The notes: a model not told the origin generated them from the sequence alone. 64,000 nt of DNA from Solobacterium sp. (GCA_017404505.1 JAFRCE010000013.1:1-64000); one strand, 5' to 3'. Counted from the stretch's first letter, positions 16,689 through 26,363 are shown. Made by a program: numbers and translations.

Positions 16689-17315
16689 ATGGAAACATTG
16701 TTACAGTTACTTTTAAAGAGCATGACCCAGCAGTCATCGATCGACGCGGCGGAAAAGAAGACCGGTATCAGCGGTGTCAGCATCCTGACCATTCTCTCTT
16801 ACGCACTGCCGATTCTGATCAAATTCCTGACCAGGAACGCCGGCAGCCAGTCCGGTGCCCAGTCGCTGCTTGGCGCGCTGAGCCAGCACACCAGCACCAA
16901 GGCAATGCCACAGCAGATCCTCGAAGCAGATGAATCTGACGGACAGAAGATCCTTGGACACATTTTCGGCGATCAGCAGAAACAGACTGTCAATGAAATT
17001 GCCAGACAGTCCAAAGTCGATCCGAGTGCCGTTCTGACAGTCCTGGCCCTCCTGGCTCCGGTTCTCCTGAGCAGCCTTCAGTCTGTCACAGCCGCTACCG
17101 CCAACGCACAGCAGCAGGCCAAGAAGCCGGGCGTCGACCTCAGCGACGGTCTCGACGTTTCTGACCTCGTTGCCATTTTCCAGGGCACACAGCAGAGTGG
17201 TGTCTCAGGTCTCTTAGGCGCTCTGCTCGGCGGCAAAGTCGACACTTCCACACCGCAGGCTGCCAATGACGGTACCGCTCTGTTAGGCTCCCTGCTCTCT
17301 CTTATGGGCAAATAA
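16689..17315 (+). CDS. DUF937-family protein
   Basis: 208 residues, soluble, low in aromatic residues and rich in Gln, Leu and Ser. The pattern LLQLLLKSM near the start, ILGHIFGDQQKQTVNEIARQ in the middle and LLGALLGG plus ALLGSLLSLMGK at the end matches the DUF937 family, whose function is not established. It is monocistronic and ends before a bidirectional terminator. Confidence 0.75.
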   Translation: METLLQLLLKSMTQQSSIDAAEKKTGISGVSILTILSYALPILIKFLTRNAGSQSGAQSLLGALSQHTSTKAMPQQILEADESDGQKILGHIFGDQQKQTVNEIARQSKVDPSAVLTVLALLAPVLLSSLQSVTAATANAQQQAKKPGVDLSDGLDVSDLVAIFQGTQQSGVSGLLGALLGGKVDTSTPQAANDGTALLGSLLSLMGK

Positions 17316-17336
17316 TAACAATTGCATAAAGCCTGA

Positions 17337-17370
17337 AAAAAACTGGTCACATATCTGTGATCAGTTTTTT
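17337..17370. terminator. Bidirectional terminator
   Basis: AAAAAACTGGTCACA pairs with TGTGATCAGTTTTTT around a 4-base loop. It serves the DUF937 gene and the convergent methyltransferase gene, whose stop codon touches it. Confidence 0.85.
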
Positions 17371-18712
17371 AAATACGGCGATAGCCTTTTTCCAGCTTGT
17401 TTTTGATATTCCGGCCGTTCATTCTGCCGAAACCCAGCGGATATCCGTCAACACAGACCAGCACCCAGCCGTCATGGCTCTCATCCGCCGTGACGGTTTC
17501 ACCGCGCAGGTATTTCTCGATCCGGATATCATCTGCGGAAAAACTGACGCACGCATCGAATTCATCGTGTTTCAGTGCGTAAGCAAGATGCTGGGAGGGT
17601 TCGAAGCGGTCCCGCTTCAATGTGCCCAGCAGCAGTCCGGAGCGGATGACCCGCACGGAATCATGGGCGAAATTCAGTTCAGGCAGCAGATAGATCCGAT
17701 CATTCAGAATCTTCGTAACACTGTGGCTTCTGTCCAGTGACACATGTTTCATGAATTCAATAAACGAAGCGTTTTTAACCGGATCGGATTTCAGTACAGT
17801 ATTGTTCTTTCTTTCCCGGTTCCCCTGTTTTTTCAGCAGTGCCGCGAAATGTCCTTCTCCTTTCAGCCGGTGCGGATACAGCCGCACACATGCTTTCATA
17901 TCTTCGCCGATACCTTCGTCAAACAGCGGGCATCTTTCTTCCGGTTCGATCAGATACAGATCTGGATGTTCTTTCAGTACGGCACGGATCACTTCTTCGT
18001 CTTCCGCCGGATCGAAGGTACAGGTCGAATAGAGAATGGTCCCGCCCTCCTTCAGCATCGATACCGCGGAAGAGAGGATTTCCTTCTGCAGAGCGGGATA
18101 ATATTCACTGCCGCGCTCCAGCCAGGACGTGACCAAAGACGGATCACGGCGGAACATGCCTTCCCCCGAGCACGGGACATCGACCAGGATCTTATCGAAA
18201 TAACCGGGATACTTCACAGCCAGATCCCGCAGGTCACTGCTGATCAGATAGGCATTGCGGATGCCGAAGCGCTCACAGTTTTTCAATGTCGCATTCTGCC
18301 GTGAGGCACTGATGTCATTACTGATAAGAATACCGGTATTGTTCAGCTTTGCGGCCAGAGCAGTCGTCTTGCCGCCGGGTGCCGCGCAGGCATCCAGGAC
18401 GATATCCCCTTCTTCCACCGGCAGAAGTGAAGCAGGCGTCATGGCACTGGCTTCCTGGATGTAATACAGACCTGCATAATAATACGGATGGGTTCCCGGA
18501 CGTGTCTCTGCGGGTACGTAAAAGCCTTCCCGGCACCAGGGAACCGGCTCCAGCGGAAACGGTGAAATCTTCTGAAATTCTTCCACTGTGATCTTGCCGG
18601 TATTGATACGGATGCTGGTGACTGGCGGCTCCTGCATTGCCCGCAGATAACTTTCATATTCGTCTTGCAGCACTCCCTTCATTTTCTGAAGGTATGATTC
18701 CGGTAAATTCAT
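17369..18712 (-). CDS. rsmF: rRNA cytosine-C5 methyltransferase (RsmF/YebU type)
   Basis: S-adenosylmethionine-dependent m5C methyltransferase of the NSUN/RsmB-F group, 447 residues. Motifs seen in order: QEASAMTPASLL, VLDACAAPGGKTTALAAKL (SAM binding), DVPCSGEGMFRRDP (motif IV with one catalytic Cys) and LYSTCTFDPAEDEEV (motif VI Cys nucleophile). The C-terminal RNA-binding domain is complete. The start is set at ATG 18712; a longer frame to 18751 runs through the promoter. There is no Shine-Dalgarno, and a TATAAT box ends only six bases before the ATG, so the message may be leaderless. Confidence 0.9.
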   Translation of the reverse strand: MNLPESYLQKMKGVLQDEYESYLRAMQEPPVTSIRINTGKITVEEFQKISPFPLEPVPWCREGFYVPAETRPGTHPYYYAGLYYIQEASAMTPASLLPVEEGDIVLDACAAPGGKTTALAAKLNNTGILISNDISASRQNATLKNCERFGIRNAYLISSDLRDLAVKYPGYFDKILVDVPCSGEGMFRRDPSLVTSWLERGSEYYPALQKEILSSAVSMLKEGGTILYSTCTFDPAEDEEVIRAVLKEHPDLYLIEPEERCPLFDEGIGEDMKACVRLYPHRLKGEGHFAALLKKQGNRERKNNTVLKSDPVKNASFIEFMKHVSLDRSHSVTKILNDRIYLLPELNFAHDSVRVIRSGLLLGTLKRDRFEPSQHLAYALKHDEFDACVSFSADDIRIEKYLRGETVTADESHDGWVLVCVDGYPLGFGRMNGRNIKNKLEKGYRRI

Positions 18713-18718
18713 GAAATT

Positions 18719-18746
18719 ATTATAGCCTATGTACCTTTTGGAACAA
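18719..18746 (-). promoter_or_regulatory. Promoter for rsmF, predicted leaderless transcript
   Basis: Minus-strand TTGTTC (18741-18746), a 16-bp spacer and TATAAT (18719-18724). With the usual 6-7 base distance, transcription would begin at or next to the A of the start codon at 18712. Confidence 0.55.
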
Positions 18747-18784
18747 CGCAATCTTTGCTAGAATATTCAAGATGGAGGAAACGA

Positions 18785-19771
18785 ATGGAAAACGCAAATG
18801 TACGTCCTGAAACAATGGCAAGAATCACAACCAGAGAACTGGCAGATCAGTTTATTGAAGAACAGGTAGCAGCGATCAGAGAACAGGTCAAAGACGGCAA
18901 GGTTCTGCTCGCCCTTTCCGGCGGTGTTGACTCTTCTGTAGTAGCCGCTCTTCTGATCAAGGCAATCGGCCGCAATCTTGTCTGCGTCCATGTCAATCAC
19001 GGCTTTTTAAGAAAAGGTGAACCTGAACAGGTCATTGAAGTATTCCGTAACCAGATGAACGCAAACCTCATCTATGTCGATGCCTCTGACAGATTTATTG
19101 ACAAAGTCGCCGGTGTTAACGATCCGGAACAGAAGCGTCATATTATCGGTGAAGAATTCATCAAAGTATTTGATGAAGAAGCAGCCAAACTGGAAGGCAT
19201 TCACTTCCTCGGACAGGGAACGATCTATCCGGATATCCTCGAAAGCGAAAAGGGAATCAAAGCCCACCACAATGTCGGCGGACTTCCGGAAGAAATGGAA
19301 ATGGAACTCGTCGAACCTGTAAAACTTCTCTATAAAGACGAAGTCAGAGTTGTCGGCAAGGCTCTCGGCCTGCCGGAAAACATGGTCGAAAGACAGCCGT
19401 TCCCGGGACCGGGTCTGGCAGTCAGATGCCCGGGTGCCATTACCAGAGACCGTCTGGAAGCACTCCGTGAATCCGATGCGATCCTGCGTGAGGAATTTGC
19501 CAACGCCGGCCTGCAGGGCAAGGTATGGCAGTACTTCACAATCGTTCCGGATTTCAAGAGCACCGGCATCAAGGATGGAAAGCGTTCCTTTGAATATTTC
19601 GCAGTCATCCGCGCCGTCAATACAACGGATGCGATTGAAGCGACAATTGAAGAACTGCCGTATGATCTCTTAAAGAAGATCACTGACCGTATCACCCATG
19701 AAGTACCGGGCATCAACCGTGTTCTGTACGATCTGACACCGAAGCCGACCGGCACCATCGAGTGGGAATAA
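18785..19771 (+). CDS. guaA: GMP synthase, ATP-pyrophosphatase subunit only
   Basis: Converts XMP to GMP. The 328-residue protein contains the P-loop pyrophosphatase LLALSGGVDSSVVAALL and the C-terminal dimerisation domain (RQPFPGPGLAVRCPGA, KPTGTIEWE). The roughly 190-residue N-terminal glutamine amidotransferase domain of ordinary bacterial GuaA is absent, and no separate amidotransferase gene lies in the window. The start at ATG 18785 follows GGAGG by 6 nt, which rules out a truncated annotation. Ammonia must come from a separate glutaminase subunit or directly from solution. The gene is divergent from rsmF and has its own terminator. Confidence 0.93.
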   Translation: MENANVRPETMARITTRELADQFIEEQVAAIREQVKDGKVLLALSGGVDSSVVAALLIKAIGRNLVCVHVNHGFLRKGEPEQVIEVFRNQMNANLIYVDASDRFIDKVAGVNDPEQKRHIIGEEFIKVFDEEAAKLEGIHFLGQGTIYPDILESEKGIKAHHNVGGLPEEMEMELVEPVKLLYKDEVRVVGKALGLPENMVERQPFPGPGLAVRCPGAITRDRLEALRESDAILREEFANAGLQGKVWQYFTIVPDFKSTGIKDGKRSFEYFAVIRAVNTTDAIEATIEELPYDLLKKITDRITHEVPGINRVLYDLTPKPTGTIEWE

Positions 19772-19828
19772 ACGATGATCCTGTTTCCCGGAAACAGAAT
19801 CATCCTCTGCTGATACCACATTCAACAG

Positions 19829-19859
19829 AAAGACCCCGCATTTCATGCGAGGTCTTTTT
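19829..19859 (+). terminator. Terminator of guaA
   Basis: AAAGACC-CGCAT pairs with ATGCG-GGTCTTT and is followed by T. A further hairpin (GATGAT-CTGTTTC with its complement, 19774-19804) lies directly after the stop. The remainder of 19860-19997 shows nothing recognisable. Confidence 0.8.
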
Positions 19860-19997
19860 CGTTTCCGGCTACTCCTTTTTTGTATGTATGCCAATCAGAA
19901 CGGCATATCTGAATCCTTTTTCAGGCAATGAAAAGAATCACAGAATCAGATATCTCTGACCCTGTCAGTTTTCCTTCTTCCCTGCTCAGCCGGTACC

Positions 19998-20492
19998 CTA
20001 CTGCCAGGAGATGGACTGGAGAATCTCCTCCGCTGTCGCTCTTCCCGTTTCGATCAGTTCCTTCCGGTAATAGAAATACAGATAGTAGAATACCTTGTTA
20101 TGTTCGAACACATAGGACTCGCCGCACATATCGATACCCTGGGCTGTATAGGTGTAGCTGAAGCCGGCCCCCTGGACACCGCCGGCATCCCTGACAAAGA
20201 ATTTGTCGCGCTTGTATCCGAAAGGTTTCATCGGTCTGGCAATCTGCTTTTCCATTTCCGTCGCAACATCCTTGGCGTTCAGCATGAATGCCTGGAAGCC
20301 GCTTGCCTGACGGTAAGCACCGTTGACGATCATGTGCCGCTCGTCATCGCTGATTGCCCAAACCGGCGGACTGTCTGTCGTGTTCATCTGACCGATTTCT
20401 TCCCTTGTCAGTTCACGGAATCCTTCCGGATAGGAAAGAAACATCGTATTGTTGAGATTTAACTCGCCCATAATTATCTTTTTCTCTGCCAT
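19998..20492 (-). CDS. Hypothetical protein, paralogue of the remnant at 2440
   Basis: About 164 residues, soluble, no signal peptide. I do not recognise the family. Visible features are FLSYPEGFRELTREEIGQMN, a central GYKRDKFFVRDAGGVQGAGF stretch that reads like a beta-rich core, and KVFYYLYFYYRKELIETGRA near the end. The start is uncertain. ATG 20492 has no near ribosome site, ATG 20471 has AGAGAAAAAG, and a CTG lies 8 nt after a strong GGAGG box. A decayed copy sits in the accessory patch at 2.4-2.65 kb, so this family has been duplicated. Confidence 0.65.
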   Translation of the reverse strand: MAEKKIIMGELNLNNTMFLSYPEGFRELTREEIGQMNTTDSPPVWAISDDERHMIVNGAYRQASGFQAFMLNAKDVATEMEKQIARPMKPFGYKRDKFFVRDAGGVQGAGFSYTYTAQGIDMCGESYVFEHNKVFYYLYFYYRKELIETGRATAEEILQSISWQ

Positions 20493-20574
20493 GCGGATAT
20501 CCGGCAGAGATAATGCCTCCTAAGATTAAAGTAGACTTCTTTTTGTTTCTTAGCAAGCAGTTGTGTTTCTGCTG

Positions 20575-20600
20575 CTAAAAAAGACTCCCTTGCGGAAGTC
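20575..20600 (-). terminator. Terminator of the nitroreductase gene
   Basis: GACTTCC/GGGAGTC stem with a TTTTTT run on the minus strand, starting about 10 bases after the stop. Confidence 0.75.
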
Positions 20601-20610
20601 CAGTTGTTTC

Positions 20611-21123
20611 TTAAAGATATGTAACGGTTTCGCTCAGATCCTTGCGGGAGGAATGATTGGGCAGCGGACCGGCACCTTCGGCTGCGTAGCCCAGGTCCAT
20701 GAACATCAGGACTTCTTCATTCTCCGGCAGTCCCAGTGCTTCCTTCGCCTTGTCAGGATCGAGGAAGTTGACCCAGCAGCTGTCCACGCCTTCATCCGCC
20801 GCCGCGAGAATCATATGCGTCGCGACGATGGTGGCGTCCTCGGTTCCCGAATCCCGCTTCTCACCGGGATAGGTAAAGACGTTGTCCCGGTTGTATGCGA
20901 CAACGATGACAGTCGGGGCATTGTAACGGCATGGTGTCACAGTGTCGATCTTTGCCAGTGCTTCCGGACTCTGCACGACATAGATGCGCTGTTCCTGCAG
21001 GTTCTTGGCGGTCGGTGCCAGACGGCCGGCATTCAGGATCGCAGCGAGTTTTTCGTCCTCGACCTGCCGGTCAGAATATTTTTTGCATGAGAATCTTGCT
21101 TTGAGTACTTTTTTCAGTTCCAT
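20611..21123 (-). CDS. Nitroreductase-family flavoprotein
   Basis: 170-residue FMN-dependent oxidoreductase. The N terminus has the family pattern (VLKARFSCKKYSDRQVEDEKL), followed by LNAGRLAPTAKNLQEQR, which contacts FMN, and the C-terminal LPNHSSRKDLSE. The enzyme is shorter than most and would act as a dimer with NAD(P)H. Natural substrate unknown. It is monocistronic with its own terminator. Confidence 0.88.
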   Translation of the reverse strand: MELKKVLKARFSCKKYSDRQVEDEKLAAILNAGRLAPTAKNLQEQRIYVVQSPEALAKIDTVTPCRYNAPTVIVVAYNRDNVFTYPGEKRDSGTEDATIVATHMILAAADEGVDSCWVNFLDPDKAKEALGLPENEEVLMFMDLGYAAEGAGPLPNHSSRKDLSETVTYL

Positions 21124-21278
21124 ATTGACCTCTTTCTTCTGTATCTTCAGTGTAATTCAACCGGTATGAAAAACCAATTTGTATGCAATCTGTTTTTTAA
21201 AGCATCACCGGCGGCACACCGTGTTTATAACATTTATCTCAGCTGCCCCGTTTAACGGAGCGTCAGATCATATTGCTG

Positions 21279-23300
21279 TTAAGAGAAATAATACAGGATC
21301 TGATCCAGACGTTTGAGGAAGTCGGAGATACCATGATGGTTAGCCATGACTTCGGAAGCTGCCTCAACATTGTTGGTCAGAATGGCATCGACATTCAGAC
21401 CAACAAGACGTTCCATGGTGCTTGAGTCATTGACGGTCCAGACAAATACCTTTTTGCCGGCAAGATGCAGTGCTTTGACATTGTCGTAGGTCGCGAATGT
21501 TTCCTGGATCGAAATGATCTGCACATCATCAAGACTCTGCAGGTCACCGATTCCGACGGTCGAAGTATAGGCCAGAAGGATATCCGGGTATTTGCTGTGG
21601 ATGTATGCCAGGGTGTCATAGTCCATAGAGGTAATGTCACAGTAATTCTGGAATTCATTCTTGCGGATGATCTCCACGACCTTGTCCTCAATACCTTCAT
21701 CATGACCGTTCCGTTTGATTTCAATATTCAGATACAGCTTGCCTCTTGCATACTGCAGCACTTCCTCCAGGGTCGGGATCCTGGTCCCGGCAAATTCCGG
21801 GGAGAAGAAGGATCCGTTGTCAAGATTCTTGATTTCATCATAGGTTACTTCCCAGATATTGGCATCGACACCGGTGGTACGCTTGATGTTGTCATCATGC
21901 AGCACGACGATCTTTCCGTCCGCTGTCATCTGCACGTCAAGTTCCACAGCTGTGGCACCGGCATCGTACGCTGCTTCGAAAGCCGGAATCGTGTTTTCCG
22001 GCGCGACACCGGAGTAGCCCCGGTGAGCCATGATCATGACGCCCTGGGTATCGCCTTTTATGATCCATTTGAACTGCTGATAACGGTTGGGAATGGAGAA
22101 ATACATGCAGAGAACACAGAATGCCGCCCACACAATACGCGGCCAGCGGTACTGCAGAATATGTTTGTTTTCGATATTGTATGGTTCCGGCTCAAATCCC
22201 TCTGCGAGAACCGCGCGGTAGTATCGGGAAGCACATACCGAGCAGACCATCGGCTGCGCAAACCATCCGAAGACCATGAAGAGGATCATCATCACGATCG
22301 AGAGCGTGGTTTCGTTGAGAACCACCTCCGGATCAAGGCCTGGTTCAAGCCACAGAACACCCAGCAGCAGGATCACACCGGTCAGAATACCGATAATCAC
22401 AGTCACAATCGACAGTAATGCGACATAGGATGCCAGCGCCAGCATCAGTTTTACGCGTGATTTGAATTTGTTCAGCTGCCAGCTGCGTTTCGCCGCATTT
22501 TTGAAATCCAGTTTTTCCGTTACCATGGCTGGCATCACAAAAGCCAGGCGCAGCGCTCCTATGCCAAGAATGAGTGTCAGCAGGTTGTAGCCAGCGCCGA
22601 TCAGAGGGTATTTCTCGAAATGCTCGGTAATAAAGCCGGGCATCGTAAAGAAGCGGGTAATGGAAGACGTATTCAGAAGATCCGAGAACGGATACAGAAA
22701 CAGAATATACAGCATGAGAAGAAAAAACGATGTCCTCATGTTTCTGACAAGGATGTCCACGGCATTGTCAAAAGCTTCACGGGCTGTGACGTTTTTCTGG
22801 CCGGTAAAGGAAGCGTGCAGGATCGAATAGGTTCCGAACTGTTCGATACTGATAAAGACTGACATCAGAAACCACATGACGATCAATACCATCCAGGTCA
22901 GCGGATTCATCATCGCCTTGATGGCATTGGCCTGCGTCAGAGTGGAACTGTTATTGACGACGAGAAGCGCCCGTTCAACATAGATCAGAACCGGAAAGAA
23001 AATCAGCATTGTCACGATACGGTAAAGAACCTGGAATAACACCATGCCCTTCAGATTCGCCGCCAGAAGTTTCAGCGGTCTGGTTCTTTGCGCAATGATT
23101 TTTTCCGGTGTCTTTTCTTTCTTTCCTCCCGGATTTTTGTCTGCTTCCTTTTCGGAAGTTTCTGACGATTCCAAAGTGTCAGATACTTCCGCAATTTCAG
23201 ACACTTCCATCGTTTCAGGAACTTCCGCCGGTTCCGTTGTCTCCGGATTCTCAATTACTTCCGTGTTTTCAATTGTGTCTTTCATTGTCATTTCTTCCAT
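21279..23300 (-). CDS. Membrane glycerophosphodiester phosphodiesterase
   Basis: 673 residues. Residues 1-65 are strongly acidic and Thr/Pro/Glu-rich (repeated PETTEPAEV-like units). Residues 80-370 form a membrane domain with about seven helices, of the type found in front of Bacillota GDPD enzymes. The UgpQ-like catalytic domain starts at IMAHRGYSGVAPENTIPAFE with the catalytic His, followed by ELDVQMTADGKIVVLHDD and LNIEIK. It hydrolyses glycerophosphodiesters, perhaps from lipid or teichoic acid turnover. The ribosome site is weak. Confidence 0.88.
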   Translation of the reverse strand: MEEMTMKDTIENTEVIENPETTEPAEVPETMEVSEIAEVSDTLESSETSEKEADKNPGGKKEKTPEKIIAQRTRPLKLLAANLKGMVLFQVLYRIVTMLIFFPVLIYVERALLVVNNSSTLTQANAIKAMMNPLTWMVLIVMWFLMSVFISIEQFGTYSILHASFTGQKNVTAREAFDNAVDILVRNMRTSFFLLMLYILFLYPFSDLLNTSSITRFFTMPGFITEHFEKYPLIGAGYNLLTLILGIGALRLAFVMPAMVTEKLDFKNAAKRSWQLNKFKSRVKLMLALASYVALLSIVTVIIGILTGVILLLGVLWLEPGLDPEVVLNETTLSIVMMILFMVFGWFAQPMVCSVCASRYYRAVLAEGFEPEPYNIENKHILQYRWPRIVWAAFCVLCMYFSIPNRYQQFKWIIKGDTQGVMIMAHRGYSGVAPENTIPAFEAAYDAGATAVELDVQMTADGKIVVLHDDNIKRTTGVDANIWEVTYDEIKNLDNGSFFSPEFAGTRIPTLEEVLQYARGKLYLNIEIKRNGHDEGIEDKVVEIIRKNEFQNYCDITSMDYDTLAYIHSKYPDILLAYTSTVGIGDLQSLDDVQIISIQETFATYDNVKALHLAGKKVFVWTVNDSSTMERLVGLNVDAILTNNVEAASEVMANHHGISDFLKRLDQILYYFS

Positions 23301-23409
23301 AGTTGTAATTCCCTGCAGAGTATATTTTCATTATCAGTATTCTGTAAAAAACTGTAAAGAACCAAAGTGATCTTACTTGCGGCCATAACTGTCTGTACAG
23401 AATCGTTCG

Positions 23410-23988
23410 TCAGGCGAAAGGATCCTCTTCGGCATTCTCATGCCAGACATATTCTGACTTGCGGGCATTTTCACGGGCAGCTTCTCTGCCATAGTGATCT
23501 GCGACAAATCCCAATGCCATGTCGATTCCCGCCGAGACTCCCGATGAAGTATAGATGTTTCCATCCCGCACCCAGCGGGCTTTTCTGATCCATTCAGCCT
23601 CCCCGCTGTCTCTTGCCCACGCAAACGCAATCTTGTTTGAGGTCGCTTTTTTCCCGGACAGAATGCCGGCTGATGCGAGCAGAGCCGAACCGGTGCAGAC
23701 AGACAGGACATATTCCGCCGAACCGCACAGTTTTCTGAGTCCCGCAAGGAACTGCGGATCTCTCACAAGCGGACGGGTTCCCATGCCGCCGGGCACCAGC
23801 AGAACACTGCCAGATGGCAGAATGTCAGCCTTTTCTGTCATGATCACTGCTCCCTGAGCACTTGTGATTATGCCGCCGTCCATGGAAATATAATGCAGCG
23901 ACGCATCCGGTGTACGGCCGAAGATTTCCACCGGACCGAAAAGGTCCAGAGATTCAAACTGATCAAACATCAGGAAGTAATAATTCAT
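23410..23988 (-). CDS. DJ-1/PfpI-family protein
   Basis: 192 residues with the class-I glutamine-amidotransferase-like fold of DJ-1/PfpI proteins. The nucleophile elbow cysteine is in YVLSVCTGSALLASAG, and the conserved acidic residue precedes it in FGPVEIFG. The closest named relatives are isonitrile hydratase-like proteins and the amidase parts of GATase1 regulators; no DNA-binding domain is present. Function cannot be specified. It is divergent from the LysR gene at 24267. The 278 bases between them show no further gene. Confidence 0.8.
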   Translation of the reverse strand: MNYYFLMFDQFESLDLFGPVEIFGRTPDASLHYISMDGGIITSAQGAVIMTEKADILPSGSVLLVPGGMGTRPLVRDPQFLAGLRKLCGSAEYVLSVCTGSALLASAGILSGKKATSNKIAFAWARDSGEAEWIRKARWVRDGNIYTSSGVSAGIDMALGFVADHYGREAARENARKSEYVWHENAEEDPFA

Positions 23989-24266
23989 ACCCTGTTCCCT
24001 TTCTTCCGGTCTTTCGGATCATCATCCGGCTGCTGTATGAAAGCCGTTTTTCCATGTTCTTATTGTACTTCATTTCAACGGCTCGTATCAGCGCAACAAT
24101 AAAGCCGCACGATAGAAATATTTGCAGCACAGTACACTGAATGAACAGCCAGGCCGCTGATACTCCGCGTCTTTGAAACAGCAGAATGTTCCTTTGTATC
24201 AACGTGAACCTTTTCCGTTGTATGATACTTTTTAGAAAAAGCACGCACATCAGAAAGGAAACAGCC

Positions 24267-25136
24267 ATGGACCTCAGAGTATTGGAATATTTTCTTGCAG
24301 TCGCGGATGAGGAAAACATATCCCATGCTGCCGAACTCCTGCATGTATCACAGCCGACAATTTCCCGGCAACTGATGGATCTGGAAGAAGAACTAGACAG
24401 AAAACTGTTTATCCGCACAAATAAAAAAGTAATCCTGACAGAAGAAGGGATGCTGTTCAGAGAAACCGCCGAGGATATTCTGAAACTGTATAACAGAGCG
24501 AAAGCAGATCATACAGATCAGAATGAAATCGAAGGAGAAATATATATTGCCGCCGGTGAAATTGAATCATTCGATATCGTTGCCGAAAAGATCCGTGACT
24601 TTCACCTGCTCCATCCGAAAGTTCTGTTTCATATCTATTCGGGAAACGCCGAAGAAATCTGCGCGGCAATCGACAAAGGAACAGCTGATATCGGTTTTAT
24701 TATCCAGTCCGTCAACACAATGAAATACGAAGTCTGCAGTCTGAACACTTCTGAAGCATGGGGTATTCTTGTCAGAAAAGATCATCGGCTGGCTTCGAAA
24801 GAATATGTTACAGCACGGGATCTGCAGAAAGAAAAACTGATCGTGCCCGACAACAGCCGGCTGCGCAATGATATCCGTGAATGGATCGGTCCCCGCACCC
24901 ATGTGGCTGCCACTTACACCCTGCTCAGAAACACCATGATTCTGACCAGGGTCAGCGATTGGGTGACGGTCTGTCTGGAAACACGGAAACAAACCGGTGA
25001 CGGTCTCGTATTCGTTCCGTTCTCACCGCAGCGGGTATCTTCCGCCTCCCTGATCTGGAAAAAACGGCCGGTATACAGTCCCGCCCTGTTTGAATTCCTC
25101 AATTATTTTGGCATTTGTAATTTAAATGACAAATAA
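24267..25136 (+). CDS. LysR-family transcriptional regulator
   Basis: 289 residues. The N-terminal winged helix is typical: LRVLEYFLAVADEENISHAA, then LHVSQPTISRQLMDLEEELD. The effector domain has two alpha/beta lobes (EGEIYIAAGEIESFDIVAEK and on). ATG 24267 is preceded by AGGAAACAG, so the longer frame from 24186 is rejected. It sits 69 bases upstream of an alcohol dehydrogenase and an EFR1 ferredoxin gene in the same direction and probably regulates them. Confidence 0.9.
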   Translation: MDLRVLEYFLAVADEENISHAAELLHVSQPTISRQLMDLEEELDRKLFIRTNKKVILTEEGMLFRETAEDILKLYNRAKADHTDQNEIEGEIYIAAGEIESFDIVAEKIRDFHLLHPKVLFHIYSGNAEEICAAIDKGTADIGFIIQSVNTMKYEVCSLNTSEAWGILVRKDHRLASKEYVTARDLQKEKLIVPDNSRLRNDIREWIGPRTHVAATYTLLRNTMILTRVSDWVTVCLETRKQTGDGLVFVPFSPQRVSSASLIWKKRPVYSPALFEFLNYFGICNLNDK

Positions 25137-25205
25137 TTTGATATAAGCATTTCACATCCCCAAAAAACCTCTGCATACTGTAATTGCAAAAAGGAGATTA
25201 CAGCA

Positions 25206-26363
25206 ATGCAGAGTTTTGTTTATCACATGCCGGTAAAAGTATACTTTGAAGAGATCGGTGTAAAGAAATACCTCCCCAAGGAAATGGGAAAATACGGAAA
25301 GAATGTCATGATCGTTTACGGCGGCGGTTCGGTGAAAAAGAATGGCATTCTGGATGAAGTCAGAAAAACTCTGGAAGAATGCGGCAAAACAGTCTTCGAG
25401 TTCGGCGGTGTCGCCTCCAGTCCTTCCTATGAAAAGATCCTGGAGGGAATCGCTATGTATAAAAAAGAGAATATCGATCTGATGATTGCCCTGGGCGGCG
25501 GCTCTGTCGTCGACAGCACAAAGATCATGGCTGCCGGTGCGGAAATCGACGGTGACATCTGGGAAGAAGAAATGGTCAATCATCACATTCCCGAAAAGAT
25601 GGGAAAATATGCCGTTATCCTGACAATTTCCGGAGCAGGTGCCGAAATGGATCACCTCGGAGCCTGCACAAATGAAAAGACCCACGAAAAGAAAACATTC
25701 GTTGGACCCTATGCCGATTTTGTTATCGAAGACCCCACATATCTGATGTCTGTACCGCTGCGTATCTTCACACCAGGTGTCTATGATTCCCTGAGTCACT
25801 GCATGGAAACATATTTCGGTAGAGGCACAAATGTATGGGATGAAATCAACGAAACACTGATGAAGAATATCATCCGCAATGGCCGGGCTCTGATGGAGAA
25901 TCCCGGCAGCAAGGAGATCCGTTCGAATCTGATGTGGGATTCTTCCCTGATCCAGTCCTTCAGTTTTTATACCGGCAACCCCGGTGATTTCCAGGCACAT
26001 GGCATCGAAAACATGCTGGCGGCCTATACACATGCGACCCATGGGCTGCAGCTCGCCATTCTGCAACCGGTTTACTATGACCATATTGTCGAAGCCGGTG
26101 CGGAAATGTTTGCCCGTTTCGCAGTTAATGTCATGGAAGTTGATCCGCAGGGAAAAAAACAGCTGGAAATTGCGAAGGAAGGCATCGTCCGTCTGCGTGA
26201 ATTCATCAGGTGCCTTGGTCTGCCCTCTTCTTTCTCGGAAGCCGGCATTGAAGTCAGTGAAGAGACTGCTTCCGCTGTCGCATCGACATGCAATATTTCC
26301 ACGACAAACGCCCGTCAGCTTTCCCGTGATGAAGTCCGCGATATCATCCTCGAATGCCGATAA
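25206..26363 (+). CDS. Iron-containing alcohol dehydrogenase, butanol-dehydrogenase type
   Basis: 385-residue group III dehydrogenase, branch of BdhA/YqhD/YugJ. NAD(P)-binding shows as ALGGGSVVDSTKIMA. Metal ligands lie in VYDSLSHCMETYFG and HGIENMLAAYTHATHG, matching the Asp-His-His-His set. AAGGAG lies 8 nt before the ATG. It is followed after 33 bases by an EFR1 flavodoxin-ferredoxin gene, suggesting a linked redox role. It probably reduces a medium-chain aldehyde with NADPH. Confidence 0.9.
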   Translation: MQSFVYHMPVKVYFEEIGVKKYLPKEMGKYGKNVMIVYGGGSVKKNGILDEVRKTLEECGKTVFEFGGVASSPSYEKILEGIAMYKKENIDLMIALGGGSVVDSTKIMAAGAEIDGDIWEEEMVNHHIPEKMGKYAVILTISGAGAEMDHLGACTNEKTHEKKTFVGPYADFVIEDPTYLMSVPLRIFTPGVYDSLSHCMETYFGRGTNVWDEINETLMKNIIRNGRALMENPGSKEIRSNLMWDSSLIQSFSFYTGNPGDFQAHGIENMLAAYTHATHGLQLAILQPVYYDHIVEAGAEMFARFAVNVMEVDPQGKKQLEIAKEGIVRLREFIRCLGLPSSFSEAGIEVSEETASAVASTCNISTTNARQLSRDEVRDIILECR

